Made by a program: the position numbers and the translations under genes
Notes under the pieces: generated by a model
Database searches by the model: none
What the model was told of the DNA's origin: nothing
What the model saw: only the letters and a program-made list of their open reading frames with translations
Shown here: piece after piece, positions 50,688 to 59,969 of the stretch
How the letters are laid out: each line of letters begins with the position of its first letter
Numbering within the stretch: position 1 is the first letter of the stretch
DNA from: an uncultured Bacteroides sp.
GTDB lineage: Bacteria; Bacteroidota; Bacteroidia; Bacteroidales; Bacteroidaceae
Assembly: GCF_963678425.1 (NCBI RefSeq)
Contig: NZ_OY782857.1
Location: forward strand, 634,279-698,278
Length of the DNA stretch: 64,000 nucleotides
Direction of reading: 5' to 3'

Positions 50688-51200
50688 TTACTTTGCAGGC
50701 TTTTTTGAGGGCTTATCATAAATAAAGCTTCCACGGAACCAAATTGCCTGACGGTTTGTTGGCGTTACATTTACATCTGCCCATCCTGAAGTAGAAATTG
50801 AGAGTGAATAGACAAAACTATCTTCATCTGTACGAGTCTTGAAACGAATATTAGCTGTGCCTTTCTTGTCGAAAGTTAGTTTGTATTCGGTTATTCGTTC
50901 ATTAAAAATCAATCCTTTGCCTCCTCCATAAGGCACGCTGTAAGCAATGCCAAAATATGGTAGATAAGAGAAAACAGAATCGTTACGAATTTCTACAGAG
51001 TAGTTCGTTGTAAGGTTTTTGCTTGACCCTCTCATGGGGTAAGCTGTATTTACTTCTACCTTTATTTTCTGAGCTTCTACCAATTCTCTGATTGCTTTCT
51101 GAGTTTCTTCTTTTTTTTGCTTTTTTGTCTGGCCACTCATCGGAGAAATACCTATTAACAGGAGGGTAAACATACAAATAAATAATCTTGTTGCTTTCAT
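50688..51200 (-). CDS. DUF4251 family exported protein
   Basis: A 170-residue protein. The signal peptide ends PMSGQ, followed by a charged helix (TKKQKKEETQKAIRELVEAQ) and a beta-rich DUF4251 domain (VNTAYPMRGSSKNLTTNYSV, DSVFSYLPYFGIAYSVPYGG, AIWFRGSFIYDKP). It is periplasmic or surface-exposed; the function is unknown. It is the first gene of a three-gene minus-strand operon, divergent from the efflux pump across a long inverted repeat. Confidence 0.85.
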   Translation of the reverse strand: MKATRLFICMFTLLLIGISPMSGQTKKQKKEETQKAIRELVEAQKIKVEVNTAYPMRGSSKNLTTNYSVEIRNDSVFSYLPYFGIAYSVPYGGGKGLIFNERITEYKLTFDKKGTANIRFKTRTDEDSFVYSLSISTSGWADVNVTPTNRQAIWFRGSFIYDKPSKKPAK

Positions 51201-51293
51201 GATTTTAAGTATTAATGTCTCAGATAATAAACGTTTTAGGGTACTAAAAAGTTGTATAAGGAAGGCTTATGAAATCTATGCTGAATGAATCTT

Positions 51294-51359
51294 ATTAAGA
51301 CCCGGGTCTCAGCACCATTTACACTTGGGTGTAATAGGTGCTGAGACCCGGGTCTTAAT
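51294..51359. repeat. 23-bp perfect inverted repeat with nested palindromes
   Basis: Arms at 51294-51316 and 51337-51359 are exact reverse complements. Each arm contains the self-palindrome GACCCGGGTC, and the 20-base loop holds a further stem TTACAC (51319-51324) / GTGTAA (51329-51334). It lies in the divergent gap between DUF4251 and TolC genes and has no T-run, so a terminator is unlikely. It is GC-rich against an AT-rich background. Confidence 0.9.
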
Positions 51360-51496
51360 AGGCGTTTGATGTACATCATACTAAAGTTCTTTCACCGGTT
51401 TTAGCTAATAGTTAACTTCAAAAGAACAAAATATTCAAAATGTCTACAAAATAGAGTCCTTAATTTGTTTTTGATTTTATATGAAATATCAAATTT

Positions 51497-52735
51497 ATGA
51501 AGAATCAAGTAATAGTCTGTATTTTATTTTTAGCTTCATCAGGAGTTCCAGCTCAGAACAAAGATCTGGACTATTTTATTCAGAAGGCTAAAGTAAACAG
51601 TCCGTTGCTTTATGAACTGGGGAACAAGGTGAAAATCACAGAACTAGACAGCTTAAAAACAAGGGCGACATATAATCCTATGGTATCGGCTGTCTCTAAT
51701 GTAATATTTTCCCCAACTTATAAGGGATTTGGATATGATACAGCTATATCCAACGGGCAAAATGTGGAAGCCTTGCTTACCGTTAGTAAGCAACTAATAA
51801 GTCGGCAGAATCTAAAAACGAGATTGAATAATTACAAATTAGATAAGAAAAGCATAGAAAATCAGACACGACTGTCTACTGACATAGTTGAAAAGACAGT
51901 TACCGAGCAATACATAACTACCTTTCTTAATCAGCAACTGCTACATTTATCCAATGAGATAATCGGCTTTCTGCAAAAAGAAGACAAAATACTCAGGAAA
52001 CTGGCAAAGAATTCAAATATAAAACAGACAGATTATCTTAATTTCAAGGTCACATTACAACAAACCCTCTTTAATAATGAACAACAGCGTTCACTGTGGA
52101 TGAATAATCTAAGTACGTTGAACTATCTTAGTGGTATTGACAATGGAGGAACGGATTCAATTGTTACACCGGCTATCAAATTACCGGCTGTAGCTTCTTT
52201 TGAAGAGAGTTATTACGGTAGAAACAATGCTATTGACAGTTTGAAAAACAAGAATAACGAGCAACTTATAAATCTTAACTATAAACCTCAAATATCCGTA
52301 TTTGCCAATGGCGGATACTCATCTTCGTTCATGACCAGTCCGTATAAGAATTTGGGCGTCAGTATGGGCGTCAGCATTAATCTTCCGCTCTATGATGGGA
52401 AACAAAGAAAAATGTCATTGATGCAAAACGAATTGAATGATCAGAATCGTAAAAGATACCATGACGCAGATAAACAGCACTATACTCTTCAGAAGCAGGA
52501 ACTCCTGCGACAAATAGAACGTTGCGACAAACTTACTTCCATGACTCCCGAACAGTTTAAATATACCAAAGCTCTGGTTGATGCAAATGCTCTTTTACTT
52601 GGCACGGGAGAAGTGAGTATGACCGATTTTCTTTTATCTATCACTAATTACATGAACATAAGAACAATTGACATCCAGAATAAAGCTAATAAACAGTTGT
52701 TAATTAATCAATTGAACCATTTAATTTTACCTTGA
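51497..52735 (+). CDS. TolC-family outer-membrane efflux protein
   Basis: A 412-residue outer-membrane factor with signal peptide ending VPAQ. Long helices (ITELDSLKTRATYNPMVSAV, DKKSIENQTRLSTDIVEKTV) and the conserved segment YKPQISVFANGGYSSSFM, then VSMGVSINLPLYDGKQRKMS, fit the TolC fold. It forms the outer exit duct of the tripartite pump and is followed after one base by the adaptor gene. Confidence 0.88.
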   Translation: MKNQVIVCILFLASSGVPAQNKDLDYFIQKAKVNSPLLYELGNKVKITELDSLKTRATYNPMVSAVSNVIFSPTYKGFGYDTAISNGQNVEALLTVSKQLISRQNLKTRLNNYKLDKKSIENQTRLSTDIVEKTVTEQYITTFLNQQLLHLSNEIIGFLQKEDKILRKLAKNSNIKQTDYLNFKVTLQQTLFNNEQQRSLWMNNLSTLNYLSGIDNGGTDSIVTPAIKLPAVASFEESYYGRNNAIDSLKNKNNEQLINLNYKPQISVFANGGYSSSFMTSPYKNLGVSMGVSINLPLYDGKQRKMSLMQNELNDQNRKRYHDADKQHYTLQKQELLRQIERCDKLTSMTPEQFKYTKALVDANALLLGTGEVSMTDFLLSITNYMNIRTIDIQNKANKQLLINQLNHLILP

Positions 52736-52736
52736 T

Positions 52737-53678
52737 ATGAAAATAAAAATAATCACTTTGTTGTCACTGGCCGGAACATTGGTTTATGGCTGTGGTGCAA
52801 AAGATCCAGCTTCCTCTTCAGAAGAGACCCAGAAACCAACTACACCTGTTACTGTTTCTAGTCCCGAAATAACATCAATGCAAGACGAAATTACCCTGAA
52901 TGCAACTTCTGTTTATATATTGAAAACGGATATCAAAGCCAATATTAACGGATATATTGTAAAGCCGGGCATTCAGCTTGGAGATAAAGTAAGTAAAGGT
53001 GAAGTTTTATTCCGGTTGCAAACAAAGGAAGCTAAAAGCTTAGGCAATGAGGTGAATAAATTAGATCCATCTTTTCACTTTACAGGTTTAAACAATATTG
53101 TCTGCCCAACCAGTGGTTATGTGGTTATGTCCAATCACCAGAAAGGAGACTATGTTCAGGAAGGTGAGATTCTGGCTACAATTAGTGATCGAAATAGCTT
53201 TGGCTTTGTATTGAGTTTGCCTTATGAACTTAATGGGGTTTTGAATAATAATAAAGAAATATGCATTACTTTACCGGATGGAAAAAAGGTTACCGCAGTT
53301 GTAAATAAAATAATGCCCGAACTGGATAGTGCTTCACAAACTCAGCGAGTCTTTTTAAAAATAAAACAGCCAGTCAACCTTCCAGAGAATCTTGTTGCAA
53401 AAGCTGCATTAGTTAAAAGTAAGATTGCAAAAGCAATTACTTTGCCAAAACAAGCTATCTTATCGGATGAAAATCAGTCTTCATTCTGGGTTATGAAACT
53501 TATAAATAACACTACGGCTGTACGGGTGAATATAAAAAAGGGCATCGAAAAAGGTAACCGTGTTCAGATCACAGAGCCTCTGTTTACAGAAAGAGACAGA
53601 ATTATAACAACCGGTAATTACGGTTTAGCTGACACTGCAAAAGTATCTGTTCAAATAAAAAATACTCAGGTAAGATGA
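52737..53678 (+). CDS. RND efflux periplasmic adaptor lipoprotein
   Basis: A 313-residue membrane-fusion protein. The lipobox LVYGC (Cys19) anchors it by lipid. LNATSVYILKTDIKANINGY and IVKPGIQLGDKVSKGEVLFR form the biotinyl-lipoyl-like half motif, and CPTSGYVVMSNHQKGDYVQE the second half. The hairpin between them is very short, so this adaptor is compact for the family. Its end overlaps the RND gene by four bases. Confidence 0.88.
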   Translation: MKIKIITLLSLAGTLVYGCGAKDPASSSEETQKPTTPVTVSSPEITSMQDEITLNATSVYILKTDIKANINGYIVKPGIQLGDKVSKGEVLFRLQTKEAKSLGNEVNKLDPSFHFTGLNNIVCPTSGYVVMSNHQKGDYVQEGEILATISDRNSFGFVLSLPYELNGVLNNNKEICITLPDGKKVTAVVNKIMPELDSASQTQRVFLKIKQPVNLPENLVAKAALVKSKIAKAITLPKQAILSDENQSSFWVMKLINNTTAVRVNIKKGIEKGNRVQITEPLFTERDRIITTGNYGLADTAKVSVQIKNTQVR

Positions 53679-56600
53679 AAAGAGACTTCTTTTACACTTA
53701 TAAAACGCCGTTGCTTGTTATCGTGGTACTTATTCTCTTTGGTGGAGCGTTCTCCCTATTGAAAATAAAGACCTCACTATTTCCGCAAGTAACCTTCCCG
53801 AAAATAAAAGTGATAGCCGAAGCCGGACAGCAACCTGTTGACCTAATGGCTGTAAGCGTAACCCGCCCCCTCGAAAATGCAATAAAGAAAGTAGCAGATT
53901 TGAAGTCTGTACGCAGTACCACAAGCCGGGGAAGTTGTGAAATATCAGCTTTTGTAGATTGGAAAGCAGATGTAAATATCGCACAACAGCAAGTGGAATC
54001 CAGAATAAATGAAATAAGAAATCAACTTCCCCAGAATACAAACATTACTGTGGAGAAAATGGATCCATCCATCTTAGCTGTCATGGGATATTCACTCAAC
54101 AGTAACAAGCGGAGCAACATTGAACTAAAACAATTGGCACTTTACACTATCAAGCCTTTTCTATCTCAGGTTGAAGGAGTCAGTGAAATAAGGATAATCG
54201 GAGGAGAGACAAAAGAGTACTGGGTTAATCTGGACAAAGAGAAGATGTCTCAACTGGGGTTAACTCCATCTGCGGTTAAGGAAAGAATGAATAATACTAA
54301 CTTTTTATTGGCAAACGGATATCTCTCTGATTACAGACTTATGTACCTATCTGTAACAGATGCCCGGATTATGAACCTGGAGCAACTGGGAAACACTGTA
54401 ATCAAGAATGATGGAAAGCGGATTATCAAGTTAAATGATATTGCCAAAGTGGAGATACACAAGGCGAAAGAATATATCAAGACCAATGCAAATGGAAAAG
54501 AGAGCGTACTGATAGCAGTTATTCAACAACCTAATGCAAATGTATCAGATATTTCTTCCAATATGGAAAAACAATTGGAGAAACTAAAGATAATTATTCC
54601 TTCCGATGTGCAGATTAAGCCTTATTATGTGCAGGCAGACTTTGTAAATGATAGTATCAGGAGTGTAACTGATTGTTTATTTATTGGTCTTTTCCTGGCC
54701 ATTATAGTAGTGGTTGGCTTCTTGAAATCATGGAGAGCGAGTTTAACTATCCTGATTACTATTCCTGTCACACTGGGATTAACTTTACTAGTTCTTTACG
54801 CCACCGGGCAAACTTTTAATATCATGACTTTAGGTGCTATTGCTGCGTCTGTAGGGTTGATAATAGACGATGCCATTGTGGTGGTTGAGCAGATTCACCG
54901 GACACATGAAGAGAATCCTGATGAATCAGACAATGTTGTAGTTCATAAAGCCATAAAATACTTGTTTAAGGCAATGATAGGTTCTTCTATGAGCACGATT
55001 GTTATCTTTGTCCCTTTTATGCTGATGACGGGTGTGGCCGGTGCATACTTTAAGGTAATGACCAACACTATGATCATTACATTGATTTGCTCTTTCCTGG
55101 CAACCTGGATTTTGTTGCCTGTTGTCTATCTATTCCTTGGAAGAAAAGTGAGATACAAAGAACAGGAAAACCACGAAGTAAAAGAACGGAGATGGGTGGG
55201 TTACTTTATTTCAAGGCCTTATTATAGTATTGCTTTTATAGTTGTAATTATTGCTATGGCAGCCTATGCAATACCTAATCTGGAAACCGGATTTCTGCCG
55301 GAAATGGACGAAGGAAGTATTGTGATGGATTATGCGTCACCTCCGGGAACAACATTGGAAGAGACTGATAATATGTTGGTTAAAATAGAACAAGCCTTGG
55401 TTAAAATACCCGAAGTAGAAACATACAGCAGACGTACAGGCACTCAAATGGGATTCTTTATTACTGAACCAAATACCGGCGATTATCTTATTCAGCTAAA
55501 GAAAAACAGAGGGCGGACTACAGATGAAGTAATAAATGATATCCGGTCAAAGATAGAATCTACCCAACCGGCCTTACGCGTAGACTTTGGACAGGTGATT
55601 GGAGATATGTTGGGCGACTTAATGAGTTCAGTTCAACCTATTGAAGTTAAGATCTTCGGTCCGGATCAGGATATTATTCAGAAATATGCTAAATCAGTAG
55701 CAAAATTGGTTAATAAAATACCCGGAACAGCGGATGTGTTCAATGGAATTGTTATTGCCGGCCCTTCTATTGCTATTGTTCCCGATTTCCAGAAACTGGC
55801 ACAGTATAACATTTCTCCAACTGACTTTCAATTTCAGCTACAGACAGTTATGGAAGGAAATGAGGCAGGAACTGTTTTCGATAAGCAGCAACTTACCCCA
55901 ATCCGACTGATTTATAATTCTAACAACGGTGTTTCGGCTCAAGATATAGAAAATAGTCAGATATTTCTTCCAAACGGACAACAAAAGTTGCTAAAGGAAT
56001 TTGCTCGTGTAGACATAAAATCGGGTTCAAATGAGATACAACGGGAGGATTTGCAAACGATGGGTGTTATAACCGCTCGACTTGATAAAGGTGATTTGGG
56101 AGGAACGATGAAAAGTATACAAAATGAAATACGACACCACATCTCTCTGCCCAAAGGATATTCAATTACTTACGGAGGGGCTTATGCTCAGCAACAGCAA
56201 TCATTCAAAGAATTACTGTTGATCTTAATATTGTCATGTATGCTTGTATTTACAGTAATACTATTTATGTTCAGAGATCTTAAAGTAGCCTTTACTATTT
56301 TACTGGTATCAGTTCTGGGTATTTGCGGAAGCTATATATTGCTCTATATTACAGGTACGGCACTTAATGTAGGAAGTTATACCGGAATTATTATGATGGT
56401 GGGGATTATTGGAGAGAATGCCATCTTTACTTATCTGCAATACCACGAAAGTTTATTGGCGATGAGCCGAAAACATGCGCTGATTTACGCTATTAGTACA
56501 AGACTTCGCCCCAAACTTATGACAGCAATCGGTGCAGTCATCGCACTTTTGCCTTTAGCCATGGGAATAGGGACTGGAGCACAACTCCATCAGCCTCTTG

Positions 56601-56695
56601 CCATAGCAGTTATTGGCGGGTTTATAGTGGCTTTGCCTTTGCTGTTGATCGTGTTGCCCACATTTATTTATCGGATAAAACCATCACATACTTAA
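53675..56695 (+). CDS. RND efflux permease
   Basis: A 1006-residue inner-membrane RND pump. Twelve spans in two halves with two large periplasmic loops are expected. Family marks are TSLFPQVTFPKIKVIAEAGQ, FNIMTLGAIAASVGLIIDDA with the proton-relay DD pair and the downstream IVVVEQIHR, GFLPEMDEGSIVMDYASPPG and YSRRTGTQMGFFITEPNTGD. The latter resembles heavy-metal-type (CzcA-like) and related pumps, though the substrate cannot be told. It is the third gene of the TolC-adaptor-RND operon and is followed after 23 bases by a response-regulator gene. Confidence 0.93.
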   Translation: MKRDFFYTYKTPLLVIVVLILFGGAFSLLKIKTSLFPQVTFPKIKVIAEAGQQPVDLMAVSVTRPLENAIKKVADLKSVRSTTSRGSCEISAFVDWKADVNIAQQQVESRINEIRNQLPQNTNITVEKMDPSILAVMGYSLNSNKRSNIELKQLALYTIKPFLSQVEGVSEIRIIGGETKEYWVNLDKEKMSQLGLTPSAVKERMNNTNFLLANGYLSDYRLMYLSVTDARIMNLEQLGNTVIKNDGKRIIKLNDIAKVEIHKAKEYIKTNANGKESVLIAVIQQPNANVSDISSNMEKQLEKLKIIIPSDVQIKPYYVQADFVNDSIRSVTDCLFIGLFLAIIVVVGFLKSWRASLTILITIPVTLGLTLLVLYATGQTFNIMTLGAIAASVGLIIDDAIVVVEQIHRTHEENPDESDNVVVHKAIKYLFKAMIGSSMSTIVIFVPFMLMTGVAGAYFKVMTNTMIITLICSFLATWILLPVVYLFLGRKVRYKEQENHEVKERRWVGYFISRPYYSIAFIVVIIAMAAYAIPNLETGFLPEMDEGSIVMDYASPPGTTLEETDNMLVKIEQALVKIPEVETYSRRTGTQMGFFITEPNTGDYLIQLKKNRGRTTDEVINDIRSKIESTQPALRVDFGQVIGDMLGDLMSSVQPIEVKIFGPDQDIIQKYAKSVAKLVNKIPGTADVFNGIVIAGPSIAIVPDFQKLAQYNISPTDFQFQLQTVMEGNEAGTVFDKQQLTPIRLIYNSNNGVSAQDIENSQIFLPNGQQKLLKEFARVDIKSGSNEIQREDLQTMGVITARLDKGDLGGTMKSIQNEIRHHISLPKGYSITYGGAYAQQQQSFKELLLILILSCMLVFTVILFMFRDLKVAFTILLVSVLGICGSYILLYITGTALNVGSYTGIIMMVGIIGENAIFTYLQYHESLLAMSRKHALIYAISTRLRPKLMTAIGAVIALLPLAMGIGTGAQLHQPLAIAVIGGFIVALPLLLIVLPTFIYRIKPSHT

Positions 56696-56705
56696 ATTTT
56701 TCATA

Positions 56706-56713
56706 TATATTTG
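56706..56713 (+). promoter_or_regulatory. -7-like box abutting the response-regulator start
   Basis: TATATTTG ends five bases before the ATG at 56719. It either gives a leaderless message or is coincidental, with the gene read from the efflux operon. Confidence 0.35.
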
Positions 56714-56718
56714 CTCTT

Positions 56719-57393
56719 ATGAAGCTATTAATCATAGAAGATGAACGCGAACTTTCACATGGAATCGCAACTTACCTTACCGCAGAGAAATATCTTTGCG
56801 AACAGGCCTTTACGTTTGATGAAGCCATAGAAAAAGTTAGTCTCTACTCTTATGATTGTATTTTGCTGGATTTAATGTTACCCGGAGGAAGCGGACTTGA
56901 TGTGCTCAAAGAAATAAAAAGGCAGAACAATCCGGCAGGTGTGATAATTATCTCTGCAAAAGATTCGTTGGACGATAAAGTTCGCGGATTGAAGATTGGT
57001 GCAGATGATTATCTTCCCAAGCCTTTTCATCTTCCTGAACTAAGTGTGCGCATCTATGCTCTTATTCGTCGCCGTCAATTCTCCAGTAACAATACACTAA
57101 CAATCAATAATCTGACTATTGATTTACTTAACAAAGAAGTGAAAGCGAACGGACAGATTATTAATCTGACCAAAACGGAATATGGGCTTCTTTTATTTCT
57201 CATAGGGAATAAGAATAGAGTTGTTTCTAAAAGTGCTCTTGCAGAACACCTTAGTGGTGATATGGCAGACATGCTCGACAGCCAGAGTTTTGTCTATGCT
57301 CATATCAAGAATCTTAAAGCGAAACTTGCTGAGACAGGCTGCCCGGATTATATTAAAAATATTTATGGAACCGGATACAAATGGATAGAATGA
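56719..57393 (+). CDS. OmpR-family response regulator
   Basis: A 224-residue two-component regulator. The receiver domain has EDE at 7-9, the phospho-acceptor Asp51 in ILLDLMLPGG, and Lys in DDYLPKPFHLPE. The C-terminal winged helix has LTIDLLNKEVKANGQIINLT, KTEYGLLLFLIGN and YGTGYKWIE. It likely controls the adjacent pump and PAP2 genes (inference from position). It overlaps the kinase gene by 13 bases. Confidence 0.94.
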   Translation: MKLLIIEDERELSHGIATYLTAEKYLCEQAFTFDEAIEKVSLYSYDCILLDLMLPGGSGLDVLKEIKRQNNPAGVIIISAKDSLDDKVRGLKIGADDYLPKPFHLPELSVRIYALIRRRQFSSNNTLTINNLTIDLLNKEVKANGQIINLTKTEYGLLLFLIGNKNRVVSKSALAEHLSGDMADMLDSQSFVYAHIKNLKAKLAETGCPDYIKNIYGTGYKWIE

Positions 57394-58448
57394 AGAGTCT
57401 CCTTCAAAAAAGTCTTACGAGATTTACAATTTGTACAGTGATTATTTTTATACTCGCTACACCCCTTTTTTATCTTCTTACCAAGAATTTCTATGCAGAG
57501 GATTTAAAGGAAATAATTGACGCTGCTCAATCTGGAGTCCCTCTTCCGAAAACAGACTTTGAACGAGATATGCTAGCAGGAATAGTGTTGCAATTTGGAT
57601 TGATAATGGGGGTTCTATTGGTTTCATTAATCCTTATGCTGAAACTAATTTCTAAACAGCTTTGGGCTCCCTTTGATGATACACTGAAACGGATTGAGCA
57701 TTTCTCTCTTGAAAAAGGAACGCTTCCTCAATTTACGAAAAGTAACATAAAAGAATTTAATCGCCTTAATTCAGTGCTTACTCAATTGATAGAAAACAAT
57801 CTAAATAGTTATAAGGTGCAAAAAGAGTTTACAGAAAATGCATCACACGAGTTACAAACTCCACTAGCTGTTTTCCAGGCTAAACTTGATTTGTTACTAC
57901 AACAACCAGAACTTACAGAACAACAGGCTGAAATTGTACAAAGTCTTTATGAAGTATCCGCGCGCCTCACACGTCTGAATAAGAATCTTCTTTTACTTGC
58001 AAAAATAGATAACAGGCAATACACGCAAATGGAACTTATTGATGTAACTCAGATAATTGAAAAAGTGTTACCCCTTCTTAACGGGTTTACCCAAGGAATA
58101 ACAATACGAAAAGATATACAAGTTGCCTCGCTTACAATACAGGCTAACAGAACTCTTTTGGAAAGTCTCATTAACAATTTAATTGTAAATGCCGTGCGCC
58201 ACAATACTAATAACGGTGAGATCTTTATTATAATAAAGCCAAATCAATTGATTCTCTCTAATACATCTTCAGAAGGAATTTTGGATAAAGAATTACTTTT
58301 TGAACGCTTCCATCGTGCTTCAGAGAAAGTGAAGGGAAATGGTTTAGGACTAGCTATAGCAAAGGCTATATGCAATCTTCATGGATGGGAGATTGAGTAT
58401 CAATACAAAACATGTATGCATGAGTTTATTGTCATCTTCCCCGACTAA
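57381..58448 (+). CDS. Sensor histidine kinase
   Basis: A 355-residue membrane kinase. Two spans (about residues 13-35 and 65-90) bracket a tiny periplasmic loop. The H box is ENASHELQTPLA with His156. The N box is NNLIVNAVRHN, the F box LLFERFHRAS and the second G box KGNGLGLAIA. The first G box reads LILSNTSSEG instead of a DxGxG. It phosphorylates the regulator encoded just upstream. The short sensor loop suggests it senses within the membrane. Confidence 0.92.
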   Translation: MDRMKSLLQKSLTRFTICTVIIFILATPLFYLLTKNFYAEDLKEIIDAAQSGVPLPKTDFERDMLAGIVLQFGLIMGVLLVSLILMLKLISKQLWAPFDDTLKRIEHFSLEKGTLPQFTKSNIKEFNRLNSVLTQLIENNLNSYKVQKEFTENASHELQTPLAVFQAKLDLLLQQPELTEQQAEIVQSLYEVSARLTRLNKNLLLLAKIDNRQYTQMELIDVTQIIEKVLPLLNGFTQGITIRKDIQVASLTIQANRTLLESLINNLIVNAVRHNTNNGEIFIIIKPNQLILSNTSSEGILDKELLFERFHRASEKVKGNGLGLAIAKAICNLHGWEIEYQYKTCMHEFIVIFPD

Positions 58449-58571
58449 CCTTCAATGCAAAAGTATATTTATTAGATACTCTTTTTATCATTAATTTCGT
58501 CAAGTTGATATAAATTCAAATTCTCTACAAATTTCTCATCTACCTTCGCTTTGTTGAATAATGATAAGGTT

Positions 58572-59936
58572 ATGAAGATATTTTTTATTAGTTTGTTGCT
58601 GCTATTACTTCATGTGGCATTTGTTCAGGCGGACAATATTCAGGAAAAGGTAAGTGGGGCTGTTTCTCCAAAAGGAAAAGTCACGCTTGAAGATATTAAT
58701 GCTATCAGAAACGATGTGCAGAAAGCTTCATTCAATGATAATTTGTTATTTTATGCACAAACAGATACAGTGAACAATTCACCTTCAAGGGAGTGTTTTA
58801 AAATGAGGTTGGATAGAATAACTTCTTCTCGGGCTTTCCAGATGACTTATATTGGCATACCCCTTATTGCCGCAGGATTAATTGTGAAAGGTGAAGACAA
58901 TAATTTTCGCAGTTTACGCAATGAATATCTACCCTCTTTTCATTTACATTATGATGACTACCTGCAACTTTTCCCTGCAGTTGCAATGATAGGAATGAAG
59001 ATGGGTGGTGTAAAAGGCCGGAGTTCCTGGGAGAGGATGTTAGCCTCAGATGCCTTTTCTGTAGCTATCATGGCAGCAGCAGTAAATACTCTGAAGTCCA
59101 CCGCTAAAGAAATGCGTCCGGACGGTTCCAACAATAAGTCGTTTCCTTCCGGACATACAGCAACCGCATTTATGGCTGCTACTATGATGCATAAAGAATA
59201 CGGGCTTACCTGCAGCCCATGGTATAGTGTGGGGGCTTATTCTGCAGCCGCCATTACGGGGATTACCCGCCAACTGAATAACAAGCATTGGTTGAGTGAT
59301 GTCATGGTGGGAGCAGGAATAGGTGTTTTATCTACAGAATTTGGATATTATCTGGCAGATTTGCTATTTAAAGATAAAGGAATTACCCACTCTAACCTTG
59401 AGGATCAGTCGATTGATAGGTTTAGTAATCCATCTTTCTTTGGGCTTTCTTTAGGTATTAACATCTTATCCGGTAAGTATAAAGTATCTAATGGAGCTTA
59501 TTTAACAACATCAAGCGGAAGTAATGCCGGATTGGAAGGAGCATGGTTTATGAATCCATACTTTGGGATAGGAGGGCGCTTTTCTGTTGCCAGTATGCCA
59601 GTGCTTTTAAATAAAATATCACAGAATGAACCTTTGGATATTCTTTCGGGTTCCGCAGGTGCTTATTTCTCTTATCCTATTTCTACAAGATGGTCAGCGG
59701 GAAGCAAACTATTAGCAGGATATACACATTTTTCTAAATGCACGCTTTCTTCTGCTGTAATAGGGAAAACTGGGGGAATTAGTTTTGGAACTGGCTGTTC
59801 TATGGATTACTTAGTAAAACAAAACTTTAGTATGAGATTCTTTTTTGATTATAATCTTTTGCCTTCTTCTATCCCGGCAAACACCAGCGCTCAGCACCTT
59901 CTTACTTTTGGCGGATCTGCAAATGTAATATTTTAG
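58572..59936 (+). CDS. PAP2-family phosphatase with outer-membrane barrel
   Basis: A 454-residue exported protein. The signal peptide ends FVQADN. The PAP2 motifs are present: KEMRPDGS (KX6RP-like), KSFPSGHTATAFMA (PSGH) and RQLNNKHWLSDVMVGAGIG (SRX5HX3D-like). After about residue 270 the sequence becomes barrel-like (GGRFSVASMPV, AGSKLLAGYTHF, MRFFFDYNLLPSS). The PAP2 part is less hydrophobic than inner-membrane PAP2 enzymes. Together this suggests a lipid or lipid A phosphatase at the outer membrane. The ATG at 58572 is preferred to the TTG at 58551. Confidence 0.8.
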   Translation: MKIFFISLLLLLLHVAFVQADNIQEKVSGAVSPKGKVTLEDINAIRNDVQKASFNDNLLFYAQTDTVNNSPSRECFKMRLDRITSSRAFQMTYIGIPLIAAGLIVKGEDNNFRSLRNEYLPSFHLHYDDYLQLFPAVAMIGMKMGGVKGRSSWERMLASDAFSVAIMAAAVNTLKSTAKEMRPDGSNNKSFPSGHTATAFMAATMMHKEYGLTCSPWYSVGAYSAAAITGITRQLNNKHWLSDVMVGAGIGVLSTEFGYYLADLLFKDKGITHSNLEDQSIDRFSNPSFFGLSLGINILSGKYKVSNGAYLTTSSGSNAGLEGAWFMNPYFGIGGRFSVASMPVLLNKISQNEPLDILSGSAGAYFSYPISTRWSAGSKLLAGYTHFSKCTLSSAVIGKTGGISFGTGCSMDYLVKQNFSMRFFFDYNLLPSSIPANTSAQHLLTFGGSANVIF

Positions 59937-59969
59937 CTTAGAGTTTCCGCTGAAGCTAATTTTATATCC

